From Arsenicibacter rosenii (GTDB lineage Bacteria; Bacteroidota; Bacteroidia; Cytophagales; Spirosomataceae), in contig NZ_MORL01000004.1 in the NCBI RefSeq assembly GCF_001870735.1, positions 128,250 through 192,249 of the forward strand: DNA of 64,000 nucleotides. The letters are read 5' to 3'. Positions 1 through 7,021 of the stretch are shown one piece after another. Both the position numbers and the translations under genes were made by a program. The notes below the pieces were generated by a model. That model ran no database searches, was not told the origin of the DNA, and worked only from the letters and a program-made list of their open reading frames with translations. Within the stretch, counting starts at the first letter, position 1; the number at the start of each line of letters is the position of its first letter.

Positions 1-241
1 ACGAGTCGGTACGTTGCCGGTACGCCTGCGAGACGTTTAGCCGCGTCGTGATCAGCGAGCCTTTTAGTGGTACGGTCCCCTGCTGATTGGTTCGCAGCCA
101 GAACGGCATCAGGTCATCACCGGCCGCATACCATCCCGCTTCTGCCGCATAGTTGACCCTATTTTCAGCCGGTTGGGGTTGGGCGACCACTGAAGCCGCA
201 GTAAGACAACCGATAAGTATCCAATGGAAACGGTATGACAT
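1..241 (-). CDS. Wzi-like capsule assembly protein, N-terminal part (runs off left edge)
   Basis: Reading leftwards from an ATG at 241 gives 80 codons without a stop up to the window edge. The first 20 or so residues form a signal peptide (hydrophobic WILIGCLTAASVVA, then AQ). The mature start contains AGWYAAGDDLMPFWLRTNQQ and then GTVPL, which resembles the first strands of Bacteroidota Wzi-family outer-membrane beta-barrels (capsule/exopolysaccharide attachment). Seen: signal peptide and motif. Inferred: family membership, because only about a fifth of the expected length is visible. An overlapping frame (109-372) has no such features and was discarded. Confidence 0.6.
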   Translation of the reverse strand, partial: MSYRFHWILIGCLTAASVVAQPQPAENRVNYAAEAGWYAAGDDLMPFWLRTNQQGTVPLKGSLITTRLNVSQAYRQRTDS

Positions 242-372
242 AGGCACGGTAGTTTCGTGATCGACCTTGAGATAGAAGCACGAACGTGGGGAAAAATACC
301 GGACTTGTCAAGAAGCAGAACAGCTAATCTACATTCCGGAAGGCAGGGTTTAGGCAACGGCAGGGAAATCAA

Positions 373-675
373 TCATAGTACGGCTTCGTGAAAATCACTT
401 AAAGTAACTCCCCCCCCCGCTTTACGTAACTTAACAAATATTGGCCTTGAGACAACTAACTCTACAAGCTGGTTTGAGTCATGTTCCAGAAACTCGCCGA
501 CCGATAAGCCGTAGAACCGCGCAACAGCCTCTAACTGATCGGGGTCCGGTTTTGATTTGCCTGTTTCGAGGCGGCAATAGGTTGATTGGGCGATGGACAG
601 CGAGTAAGCAACCGCGGCATGTGAGTAGCCGAACAACTCACGTAGACGGCGTAGTTTGGTTGGGCAAAAAGGCAT
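373..675 (-). CDS. XRE-family transcriptional regulator beside bacteriocin locus
   Basis: The 100-residue protein has a Cro/CI-type helix-turn-helix at about residues 7-62 (TKLRRLRELFGYSHAAVAYS, then the recognition part QSTYCRLETGKSKPDPDQL). I start at the ATG at 675; a longer reading from 738 adds 21 residues not expected of the fold. It is divergent from the two small peptide genes that begin at 961, and the space between holds repeated TGCAT half-sites, so it is a likely local regulator (inference). Codons 86-89 lie on a run of nine C on the + strand (410-418), where slippage would change the last dozen residues. The ligand or signal is unknown. Confidence 0.8.
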   Translation of the reverse strand: MPFCPTKLRRLRELFGYSHAAVAYSLSIAQSTYCRLETGKSKPDPDQLEAVARFYGLSVGEFLEHDSNQLVELVVSRPIFVKLRKAGGGVTLSDFHEAVL

Positions 676-799
676 ACAAACGATGGTGTTAGTAATAGTT
701 ATAGTAAGATAATGACGAAATCGAAACAATATTGTCACACGTTTTCATGTTTTCAATAAAAAATCATTTCCCTTACTATCTTTTATAACATTTCCAATC

Positions 800-844
800 C
801 ATATTTGCATAAAATCATTCATATCTGCATCAGCTTATGCAAAT
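800..844. promoter_or_regulatory. operator-like repeat array upstream of bacteriocin genes
   Basis: Two direct copies of CATATYTGCAT start at 800 and 820, exactly 20 bp apart, and a perfect inverted partner follows: ATTTGCATAA at 803-812 against TTATGCAAAT at 835-844. Two helical turns between direct copies and an inverted half-site are typical of sites bound by dimeric regulators. The array sits between the divergent XRE gene and the precursor genes. Binding by that XRE protein is inference. Confidence 0.5.
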
Positions 845-960
845 CTGAGTTGGTTACGCCTCTACTTTAGTACAATTTTGATCCAACCAATCACGGCAAG
901 GCGCACAGGCCCGGGAGGTGACGCAAGGTCGGGCGATTGGGAGACTTAACCATTTAAAAA

Positions 961-1173
961 ATGAATACCTTACAGCTCAGTACGACTGGCTTTGACGAAA
1001 TGATGTTTAGTGAAATAAGTCAGATTAATGGAGGAGGTGATCAACCCAATAATCCTATTCTTGAAGGGATAAAAAAAGGTGTGGAAGAATACCTTAAAGA
1101 CTTCACATATGGGTTTGTCGGAGGCTTTATAAACGGTTTTTTTAACCGGCCAAATGATTGTTGTAAAAAATAG
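961..1173 (+). CDS. double-glycine precursor peptide A (candidate bacteriocin)
   Basis: A 70-residue peptide. Residues 1-25 look like a double-glycine leader (LSTTGFDEMMFSEI, then INGG at 22-25), the kind cut by C39 peptidases such as the exporter encoded at 3416. The predicted core of about 45 residues has an acidic amphipathic part (GIKKGVEEYLKDF), then YGFVGGFINGFF in which glycines are spaced as GxxxGxxxG, and ends NDCCKK. GxxxG motifs mediate helix pairing in two-peptide (class IIb) bacteriocins. Its leader resembles that of the next gene (LS..GF(D/E)...E....INGG), and 32 bp separate them. Activity is inferred; no close named relative is recognised. Confidence 0.7.
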   Translation: MNTLQLSTTGFDEMMFSEISQINGGGDQPNNPILEGIKKGVEEYLKDFTYGFVGGFINGFFNRPNDCCKK

Positions 1174-1205
1174 ATATTCTTCAACCAGTAAATTCCACAA
1201 AATCT

Positions 1206-1415
1206 ATGGAAAATATATGCTCATTATCATTAGCAGCTGGCTTTGAAGACCTGGGTGAAGATATAATATTCATTAATGGTGGCCAAGATGTAAAGTGTCA
1301 GGGTTGTGAGTTTGGGTATTTAGTTGGACAATTTGTAAGAGCAATTGTTACAGGTTGGGGGAATGGCGCTAGCCATTATGATGATTACCGTAGAGAAACT
1401 GGATTTGGCAAATAA
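1206..1415 (+). CDS. double-glycine precursor peptide B (candidate bacteriocin partner)
   Basis: A 69-residue peptide with leader LSLAAGFEDLGEDIIFINGG (residues 7-26), matching the pattern of the peptide at 961. The predicted core (27-69) starts QDVKCQGCEFGYLVGQFV, with a CxxC and again GxxxGxxxG (GCEFGYLVG), followed by a hydrophobic stretch FVRAIVTGWGNG and a polar tail. Two neighbouring precursors, each with tandem GxxxG, match the architecture of class IIb two-peptide bacteriocins (family knowledge); that these two act together is inference. The two cysteines could form a disulfide. A hairpin follows the stop. Confidence 0.7.
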   Translation: MENICSLSLAAGFEDLGEDIIFINGGQDVKCQGCEFGYLVGQFVRAIVTGWGNGASHYDDYRRETGFGK

Positions 1416-1417
1416 TA

Positions 1418-1457
1418 TTTAATGGCGCGCAGATTTATGAATCTGTGCGCCATTAAA
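1418..1457 (+). terminator. strong hairpin after precursor genes (terminator or attenuator)
   Basis: TTTAATGGCGCGCAGAT at 1418-1434 pairs with ATCTGTGCGCCATTAAA at 1441-1457 (17 bp, one G-U pair, six-base loop). No clean T-run follows on the + strand, so partial termination or mRNA 3'-end protection is more likely than full termination. It would let the two peptides be made in excess over the membrane protein behind them. Confidence 0.6.
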
Positions 1458-1489
1458 TAAATTTATAAAGCAATTTTATTTAATAGTTT

Positions 1490-1996
1490 ATGCGACATCA
1501 AAATATACTTAAACAATTATACTTCACGCTATATAAATTAATTTCTAATAATTTTTTTTTAAATAAAATATACAAATACACTTTAATATCAATTTGTCTC
1601 CATCATATATTTTCCAAATTTTTCTTCATATTTATCCCAAATAAGTCTGTACAAAGTTTCCACAATTTCAATTCAATATCTGAAGAGCTGTATGAAGTGC
1701 TTATATGGGCACCTGTTCTTGAAAGTTTACTTTTCCAGTATCTGGTCATTGAGTTTATTTATAGTAAGAGCAAAAGTATTTCTTTTTCTATCATTGGTTC
1801 CAGTCTTCTTTTTGGACTTTGGCATTTTTATAGTATCAATTATATATTATTTAGCTTTTCAATAGGTATCTTCCTGTCTTATACGTACTTAACATTCCGT
1901 AGTAAATTCAACATACTAGGCGCAAACATTTCAGTGATTTTCATACACTTCACTTTAAATCTTAAATCTTTAATCTTAAATCATTTTTTCAACTAG
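1490..1996 (+). CDS. CPBP-like integral membrane protein, candidate immunity protein
   Basis: A 168-residue, very hydrophobic protein with about five membrane segments. It carries the CPBP (Abi/CaaX-protease) pattern in order: APVLESLLFQ (residues 74-83, where the family usually has EExxxR), FGLWH (108-112, the FxxxH motif) and HFTLN (153-157, HxxxN/D). Motifs two and three are intact; motif one is weakened (ES...Q), so protease activity is doubtful. CPBP proteins are known immunity factors in plantaricin-type bacteriocin loci, and the position right after two GG-leader peptides suggests that role here (inference). Codon use is strongly AT-rich, unlike the export genes downstream. Confidence 0.65.
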   Translation: MRHQNILKQLYFTLYKLISNNFFLNKIYKYTLISICLHHIFSKFFFIFIPNKSVQSFHNFNSISEELYEVLIWAPVLESLLFQYLVIEFIYSKSKSISFSIIGSSLLFGLWHFYSINYILFSFSIGIFLSYTYLTFRSKFNILGANISVIFIHFTLNLKSLILNHFFN

Positions 1997-2273
1997 TAAG
2001 AGAGTCTCACTTTTTTGTAGCTCTTAATAGGCTTATTGCAATGTAAAGAATAATTAAATTTAAGTATAATTTACAATAAAATAGTTTATCTTTTAATTAT
2101 CATTTTCCAATAACAACCACATGTCAGTTAATTAATTACGCCAATATGTCCCTAATTTAGAATCACATAACAACGTCTAATATGTCATGGCACTTTTTTA
2201 ATCATAAACCATGTCAGCAATTATCTTCATAAAATCAGGCAATAAAAGAGTCATATAATTAAGCTAATGAACG
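1997..2273. other. AT-rich spacer with likely promoter of the export genes
   Basis: No ORF and no GG-leader peptide is seen here. The spacer separates the AT-rich precursor/immunity part from the GC-richer exporter genes. ATGTC occurs four times (2121, 2146, 2182, 2211), two of them in the longer context ATGTCAG with AATTA close behind. This may be a regulatory array or chance in AT-rich DNA. Confidence 0.3.
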
Positions 2274-3419
2274 ATGGATACTTTTTCCTACCTCCCCACC
2301 GTCTCGACGCGTTCACAGCTCATCTATACAACGATTCTCTTTACAGTACTGGCAACGGCAGCGGCCTTGCCGTTTGTATATGTCGATGTGTCGGTGCGGG
2401 CCGGTGGCCTGATACGGCCGGTCGCTGAGCGCTCTGAGGTAAAGGCTCAGGTAAACGGTATCGTTGCCAGTCTGTATGTCCGGGAAGGGCAACCCGTCAG
2501 GGCCGGACAACCGCTGCTGCGCCTGCAAACTGAAATGCTTGACACTAAACTACACCTGCTCGCACTGCAACAAGCAGAAAAACGAACCTTCATTCACGAT
2601 TTACAACTCTTAACATCACTTTCTAATGAGTCTTTTACAACAACTCCTGATTTGGTTCCTGCGTTACGGCTGCATTCCCCTCTTTATCGGCAACAGTTTG
2701 AGCAGTTCCGGTTTCTGAACCGCGAAAACCTGCAGACACAGGCCAAACGCAGACGGGAGCTGGAGACAAGCCAGAAATTATTGACCGACAAAGTGATTGC
2801 CAGCACCGAACACGAAGACAAGGAATTTGCCCTGCAATCGGCGGTAGCGCAGCACCAAACTCTGGTCGAACGGCAGCGGGCTGAATGGCAGCAGGCACTT
2901 GCCCAACATCAGCTCGAACTCACCCGGTTACAGGGCGAAACGCGGCAACTCCGGCAGGAACAGGCTCTTTATACCATCAAAGCTCCCGTTGGCGGTACCA
3001 TCAGCCAATTAAGCGGCCGGTATGCCGGTAGTGTTATTCAGGCCGGCGAAGTGGTCGGCCTCGTGTCTCCGGACTCTACACTAGTGGTCGAATGCTATGT
3101 TCCTCCGAAGGATATTGGCCTGGTCAGAACCGGCCAAACGGCTCGTTTTCAGGTGGAGGCTTTCGACTATAATCAATGGGGCATGGTCGTGGGTCGTGTC
3201 ATGGAGGTTGCCAATGATTTCACCCTGGTCGATAAAGAGCAACCGGCGTTTAAAGTGCGCTGCCGGATCGATCAACCCTATTTACAGTTAAAAAACGGCT
3301 ACCGCGGGTATCTCAAAAAAGGCATGACTGTTCAGACACGTTCCACCGTAACCCGCCGGTCGCTGTTTCAATTGCTTTACGATAAAGCCGATAACTGGCT
3401 AAACCCGGCACGTTCATGA
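2274..3419 (+). CDS. HlyD-family membrane fusion protein (bacteriocin exporter subunit)
   Basis: A 381-residue periplasmic adaptor: short cytoplasmic N-terminus, one membrane helix at about 17-38, a lipoyl/barrel-sandwich half motif (AQVNGIVASLYVREGQPVRA), a long helical hairpin at about 100-230 rich in Q, E and R, the second half motif (IKAPVGGTISQLSGRYAG), then a beta-barrel with PPKDIGLVRTGQ. It bridges the inner-membrane ABC exporter to an outer-membrane TolC. Its stop overlaps the start of the exporter gene by 4 bp (ATGA), so the two are translationally coupled. No TolC gene lies in this locus; the one at 41931 belongs to another operon. Confidence 0.9.
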   Translation: MDTFSYLPTVSTRSQLIYTTILFTVLATAAALPFVYVDVSVRAGGLIRPVAERSEVKAQVNGIVASLYVREGQPVRAGQPLLRLQTEMLDTKLHLLALQQAEKRTFIHDLQLLTSLSNESFTTTPDLVPALRLHSPLYRQQFEQFRFLNRENLQTQAKRRRELETSQKLLTDKVIASTEHEDKEFALQSAVAQHQTLVERQRAEWQQALAQHQLELTRLQGETRQLRQEQALYTIKAPVGGTISQLSGRYAGSVIQAGEVVGLVSPDSTLVVECYVPPKDIGLVRTGQTARFQVEAFDYNQWGMVVGRVMEVANDFTLVDKEQPAFKVRCRIDQPYLQLKNGYRGYLKKGMTVQTRSTVTRRSLFQLLYDKADNWLNPARS

Positions 3420-5590
3420 AACGCATTCAGATCAAACAACGCGACATTACCGACTGTGGCGCAGCCTGTCTGGCGTCGGTTGCGGCGCATTACCGGTTGC
3501 TCATGCCCGTCGCCCGCATCCGTCAGCTTGCCAGTACCGATCAGAAAGGCACCAATGTGCTGGGCCTGATTGAGGCCGCTACGCAGATGGGTTTTCAGGC
3601 CAAAGGCGTAAAAGCAAACGGCAGTGCTGATCCGCTGGAGAGCCTGACCAAAATTCCCCTGCCCGCCATTGCTCATGTAGTCGTTCGGGGAACATTGCAT
3701 CATTACGTGGTCATTTACCGGGTTACCCGCAAACACATCACCTACATGGACCCCGGCGATGGCCGGATGCACCGCAAAGAAGTTGGTGAGTTTAAAAAAG
3801 AATGGACGGGTGTTCTGGTATTACTGCTACCGGACGACGGATTTCAGCAAATAAATCAGACCACGTCTGTTGCCACACGGTTCTGGCTTCTCATTAAACC
3901 GCATAAGATCGTGCTGATACAAGCCATGGTCGGTGCCGTCGTCTATACCCTGCTTGGCTTAACGACATCGGTTTATGTCCAGAAAATCATAGATAACGTA
4001 CTTCCTGATGCGAATCAGAACCTACTGAATCTGCTCAGTGTGGTCATGATTGCGGCCTTGCTGCTTCAATTGTTCATCGGGGCCGTTAAAAGCCTGTTTA
4101 ACCTGAAAACCGGCCAACGGATGGATGCCGCCCTGATTCTGGGCTATTATAAACACCTGCTACGGCTACCGCAATCGTTTTTTGATACCATGCGGGCCGG
4201 TGAAATCATTTCGCGCATTAACGATGCCGTCAAAATCCGTGCATTCATCAATGATACAGCTCTTGGCCTGATCGTTAATCTGCTGATTGTTCTGTTTTCG
4301 TTTGGCCTGATGTTTACCTACTATTGGAAACTCGCCGTCGTAATGCTGCTGGTTGTTCCGTTCTACGTTGGTCTTTATTGGCTCGCCAACCGGATCAACC
4401 GGCGTTTTCAGCGTCAGTTAATGGAGAATGCCGCCGATCTGGAAACCCAACTTGTTGAATCGCTCAACGCAATCAGCACCATCAAGCGTTTCGGATTAGA
4501 GAACCATGCCGGCGAAAAAACAGAGGATCGGTTTGTACAGTTACTAATGACGGTTTTTGCTTCGGGCAAGCGCAGTATCTATCTGGGTTCAACATCCGAA
4601 CTGGTCACCCGTTTGTTTACCATCATCCTGCTATGGGTTGGTGGATATTATGTACTGGAACGGGAAATTACACCCGGCGAACTGCTATCTTTTTATGCTC
4701 TGATCGGTTACTTTACGGGCCCAGCTTCGGGCCTAATCGGAGCTAATCGCAATATCCAGGAAGCATTGATTGCCGCTGACCGGCTTTTTGAGATCATGGA
4801 TCTGGCCCAGGAATCGTCTGACAACAACATTGAGCTGAAACCCGAAATGACCGGCGATATCACATTTACGAATGTCTCCTTTCGTTACGGCACCCGTACC
4901 ACTGTTTTTGACAACCTGTCGTTAACCATTCCGGCCAGACAAATCACCGCGGTTGTGGGCGAAAGCGGTTCGGGCAAGTCAACGCTCCTTTCTCTCATTC
5001 AGGGACTATATCCCTTACAAAAAGGCAGCATACAGATTGGTTCCTACGACATAAAATACCTCAACCCCGACAGTCTGCGCAGCATAACAGGCGTTGTTCC
5101 GCAAAAAATTGATTTGTTTGCCGGCAATGTCGTTGACAACATTGCGATTGGGGATCCCCTCCCGGACATGCAGCGGATTATTGATTTATGCCGTCAGTTA
5201 GGCATACTTCCCTTTATTGAAAAGCTGCCGAACGGTTTTCATACCTACCTGGGCGAAAACGGTGCCATGCTGTCCGGTGGTCAGAAACAACGCCTTGCCA
5301 TTGCCCGCGCCTTGTATCGCCAACCCGAAATCCTGATTCTTGACGAGGCTACGTCAGCGCTGGACTCCGGCTCCGAACAGTTTGTTCAACAAACCATACA
5401 ACAACTGCGGGAAGCCGGTAAGACTATCATTATCATTGCCCATCGGCTTAGCACCGTCCGTAATGCCGATAAAATCGTGGTCCTTGACAACGGACAGCTT
5501 GTGGAAGAAGGTGTTCACAACGAGTTGCTGGCTCACGGGCAGGTTTACCGCCATTTCTGGCAACAGCAAACCGAAACCATTCAGGCATAA
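3416..5590 (+). CDS. peptidase-domain ABC exporter (C39 protease + transporter)
   Basis: A 724-residue PCAT. The N-terminal C39 cysteine peptidase has Q8, the catalytic Cys14 in TDCGAAC, His96 in HHYVVIY and Asp112 in MDPGDG, so the triad is complete. Residues about 155-440 are the membrane domain (about six helices), and the nucleotide-binding domain follows: Walker A GESGSGKST (515-523), signature LSGGQ (619-623), Walker B ILILDE (639-644) and switch His676. Such proteins cut double-glycine leaders in the cytoplasm and export the core peptides. The obvious substrates are the INGG peptides at 961 and 1206. There are no RTX-type proteins nearby. Confidence 0.93.
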   Translation: MKRIQIKQRDITDCGAACLASVAAHYRLLMPVARIRQLASTDQKGTNVLGLIEAATQMGFQAKGVKANGSADPLESLTKIPLPAIAHVVVRGTLHHYVVIYRVTRKHITYMDPGDGRMHRKEVGEFKKEWTGVLVLLLPDDGFQQINQTTSVATRFWLLIKPHKIVLIQAMVGAVVYTLLGLTTSVYVQKIIDNVLPDANQNLLNLLSVVMIAALLLQLFIGAVKSLFNLKTGQRMDAALILGYYKHLLRLPQSFFDTMRAGEIISRINDAVKIRAFINDTALGLIVNLLIVLFSFGLMFTYYWKLAVVMLLVVPFYVGLYWLANRINRRFQRQLMENAADLETQLVESLNAISTIKRFGLENHAGEKTEDRFVQLLMTVFASGKRSIYLGSTSELVTRLFTIILLWVGGYYVLEREITPGELLSFYALIGYFTGPASGLIGANRNIQEALIAADRLFEIMDLAQESSDNNIELKPEMTGDITFTNVSFRYGTRTTVFDNLSLTIPARQITAVVGESGSGKSTLLSLIQGLYPLQKGSIQIGSYDIKYLNPDSLRSITGVVPQKIDLFAGNVVDNIAIGDPLPDMQRIIDLCRQLGILPFIEKLPNGFHTYLGENGAMLSGGQKQRLAIARALYRQPEILILDEATSALDSGSEQFVQQTIQQLREAGKTIIIIAHRLSTVRNADKIVVLDNGQLVEEGVHNELLAHGQVYRHFWQQQTETIQA

Positions 5591-5625
5591 AAAATCCCCG
5601 CTCCTTCCTGCGAAGAAGCGGGGAT
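5589..5625 (-). terminator. rho-independent terminator of clpP
   Basis: ATCCCCGCT at 5594-5602 pairs with AGCGGGGAT at 5617-5625, with further pairing inside (CTTC/GAAG). Read on the minus strand the stem is followed by a run of T (complement of 5589-5594), so it terminates clpP. It also lies just past the exporter stop and may act weakly in both directions. Confidence 0.8.
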
Positions 5626-5646
5626 GCTTACTAACCGGAAACCGGC

Positions 5647-6321
5647 TTATTTTTCGCGGCGCAGTACCTCGTCGATCAGGCCATAGGCTTTGGCTTCTTC
5701 GGCGCGGAACCACTTGTCGCGGTCTGAGTCGATTTCAATCTGCTCTTTGGTCTGTCCGCTGTGCAGGGCCAGAATGCTGTATAATTCGTCGCGCAGTTTG
5801 ACAATCTCACGCGCCGTGATTTCGATATCAACCGACTGACCCTGTGCGCCACCCGATGGCTGGTGAATCATCACACGGGCATGTGGCAGGGCCGACCGCT
5901 TCCCGGCAGCACCACCGGCCAGCAATACGGCACCCATTGATGCGGCCAGGCTCGTACAAACCGTGGCTACGTCCGGACGAACGTACTGCATTGTATCATA
6001 AATACCCAGACCGGCATACACGGAGCCGCCAGGGCTGTTGATGTACATCAGGATGTCTTTACGCGGATCGGCAGACTCCAGAAACAACAGCTGCGCCACA
6101 ATAATGTTGGCAATGTTGTCGTCGACACCCATACCCATAAAGATAATCCGGTCGGCCATCAGGCGTGAAAACACGTCGACCTCACGGAAGTTCATCGGGC
6201 GCTCTTCAATAACCGATCGTGTCATATTTTCGACAGTATGGTTTATGTATCCGTCTACTGTCAACCCATTCATGCCCATGTGGTGAACGGCGTACTTGCG
6301 AAATTCTTGTCCGAAATTCAT
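5647..6321 (-). CDS. clpP: ATP-dependent Clp protease proteolytic subunit
   Basis: A 224-residue serine peptidase of family S14, cytoplasmic, which forms the double-ring chamber used by ClpX or ClpA/C for protein turnover. The triad is visible: Ser128 in [11 protein letters not shown], His153 in [10 protein letters not shown] and Asp202 in DSDRDKWF, with the spacings (25 and 49 residues) of the E. coli enzyme. The oxyanion region [18 protein letters not shown] is intact. The N-terminal extension of about 20 residues is common in Bacteroidota. It stands alone, convergent with the exporter and divergent from an XRE gene; clpX is not adjacent in this window. Confidence 0.96.
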   Translation of the reverse strand: MNFGQEFRKYAVHHMGMNGLTVDGYINHTVENMTRSVIEERPMNFREVDVFSRLMADRIIFMGMGVDDNIANIIVAQLLFLESADPRKDILMYINSPGGSVYAGLGIYDTMQYVRPDVATVCTSLAASMGAVLLAGGAAGKRSALPHARVMIHQPSGGAQGQSVDIEITAREIVKLRDELYSILALHSGQTKEQIEIDSDRDKWFRAEEAKAYGLIDEVLRREK

Positions 6322-6514
6322 GCTTTGCTTTACTTAGTTTGTGGTTTTAGGGTATATCAGTAAAAGATTACGAACAGATTCTTGTTAATACCACAAGGGT
6401 AAACCCTGATTCCATAATCCTAAACCCCGTTTTGAATTCTTCTGTTGCAAAAATGCGTTATGCAATTGAAAAGTACTGCCAGTTTAGGTTGAGAATTTAT
6501 CGTTGATACTTAAG

Positions 6515-6967
6515 ATGAAGACAAAAATTAACGAAAATATCCGTTTACTACGCCTGCAACGGGGGTACTCGCAGGAAAATATGGCCGATCTGCTCCATTT
6601 ATCGACAACGGCCTATGGCGATATCGAACGTGGCAAAACCGACATTACCATCAGCCGGCTTGAGCAGATTGCGCAGGTTTTAGGCGTAGACAGTGCCTTA
6701 CTGCTCTCACCGCCTTCGCTCCCCGCCGTAAGTCAGCAGGCATTTGAAGCGGTGCCGGTTACGCATCAGGCTCCGCCAACACCCGACATGAATCACATTC
6801 AGCTGCTGCTCGAAAAACAGCAGCTGGAAATTGAGAAACTTACGCTGGAAGTTGAAAACTGGAAACGCCGGTATGAACGCGCCGTTACCCAGGAGCAGTT
6901 AACCCGCGAGCTGATTAACGCGCTGACACCCCAGCCGGCCCCTGCCCGCGAACGCATCGGTTTTTAG
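6515..6967 (+). CDS. XRE-family regulator with C-terminal coiled coil
   Basis: A 150-residue protein with helix-turn-helix at about 5-62 (NIRLLRLQRGYSQENMADLL, recognition part TTAYGDIERGKTDITISRL), a proline-rich linker at 65-92, then a leucine-heptad coiled coil (LLLEKQQLEIEKLTLEVENW) at about 96-130. I start at the ATG at 6515 rather than the in-frame TTG at 6503. Small HTH proteins with this tail are frequent in Cytophagales. The target is unknown. It lies alone between clpP and tig. Confidence 0.8.
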   Translation: MKTKINENIRLLRLQRGYSQENMADLLHLSTTAYGDIERGKTDITISRLEQIAQVLGVDSALLLSPPSLPAVSQQAFEAVPVTHQAPPTPDMNHIQLLLEKQQLEIEKLTLEVENWKRRYERAVTQEQLTRELINALTPQPAPARERIGF

Positions 6968-6971
6968 CCAT

Positions 6972-7003
6972 AAAAAAAGGCTAGTGGAATGTCCACTAGC
7001 CTT
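6972..7003 (-). terminator. rho-independent terminator of tig
   Basis: AAGGCTAGTGGA at 6977-6988 pairs perfectly with TCCACTAGCCTT at 6992-7003. On the minus strand a run of T (complement of the A-run at 6972-6978) follows, so this ends tig. It also separates tig from the convergent XRE gene. Confidence 0.85.
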
Positions 7004-7021
7004 CCCCCAGACGGGCTATCA

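Noticed and set aside
109-372. 87-residue minus-strand ORF at the left edge
   Set aside because: It overlaps the Wzi-like reading, which has a signal peptide and a conserved motif; this frame has neither.
3416-5590. Exporter as an RTX-toxin type I secretion transporter
   Set aside because: The C39 domain has its catalytic cysteine, unlike toxin exporters with inactive C39-like domains, and no RTX protein is nearby.
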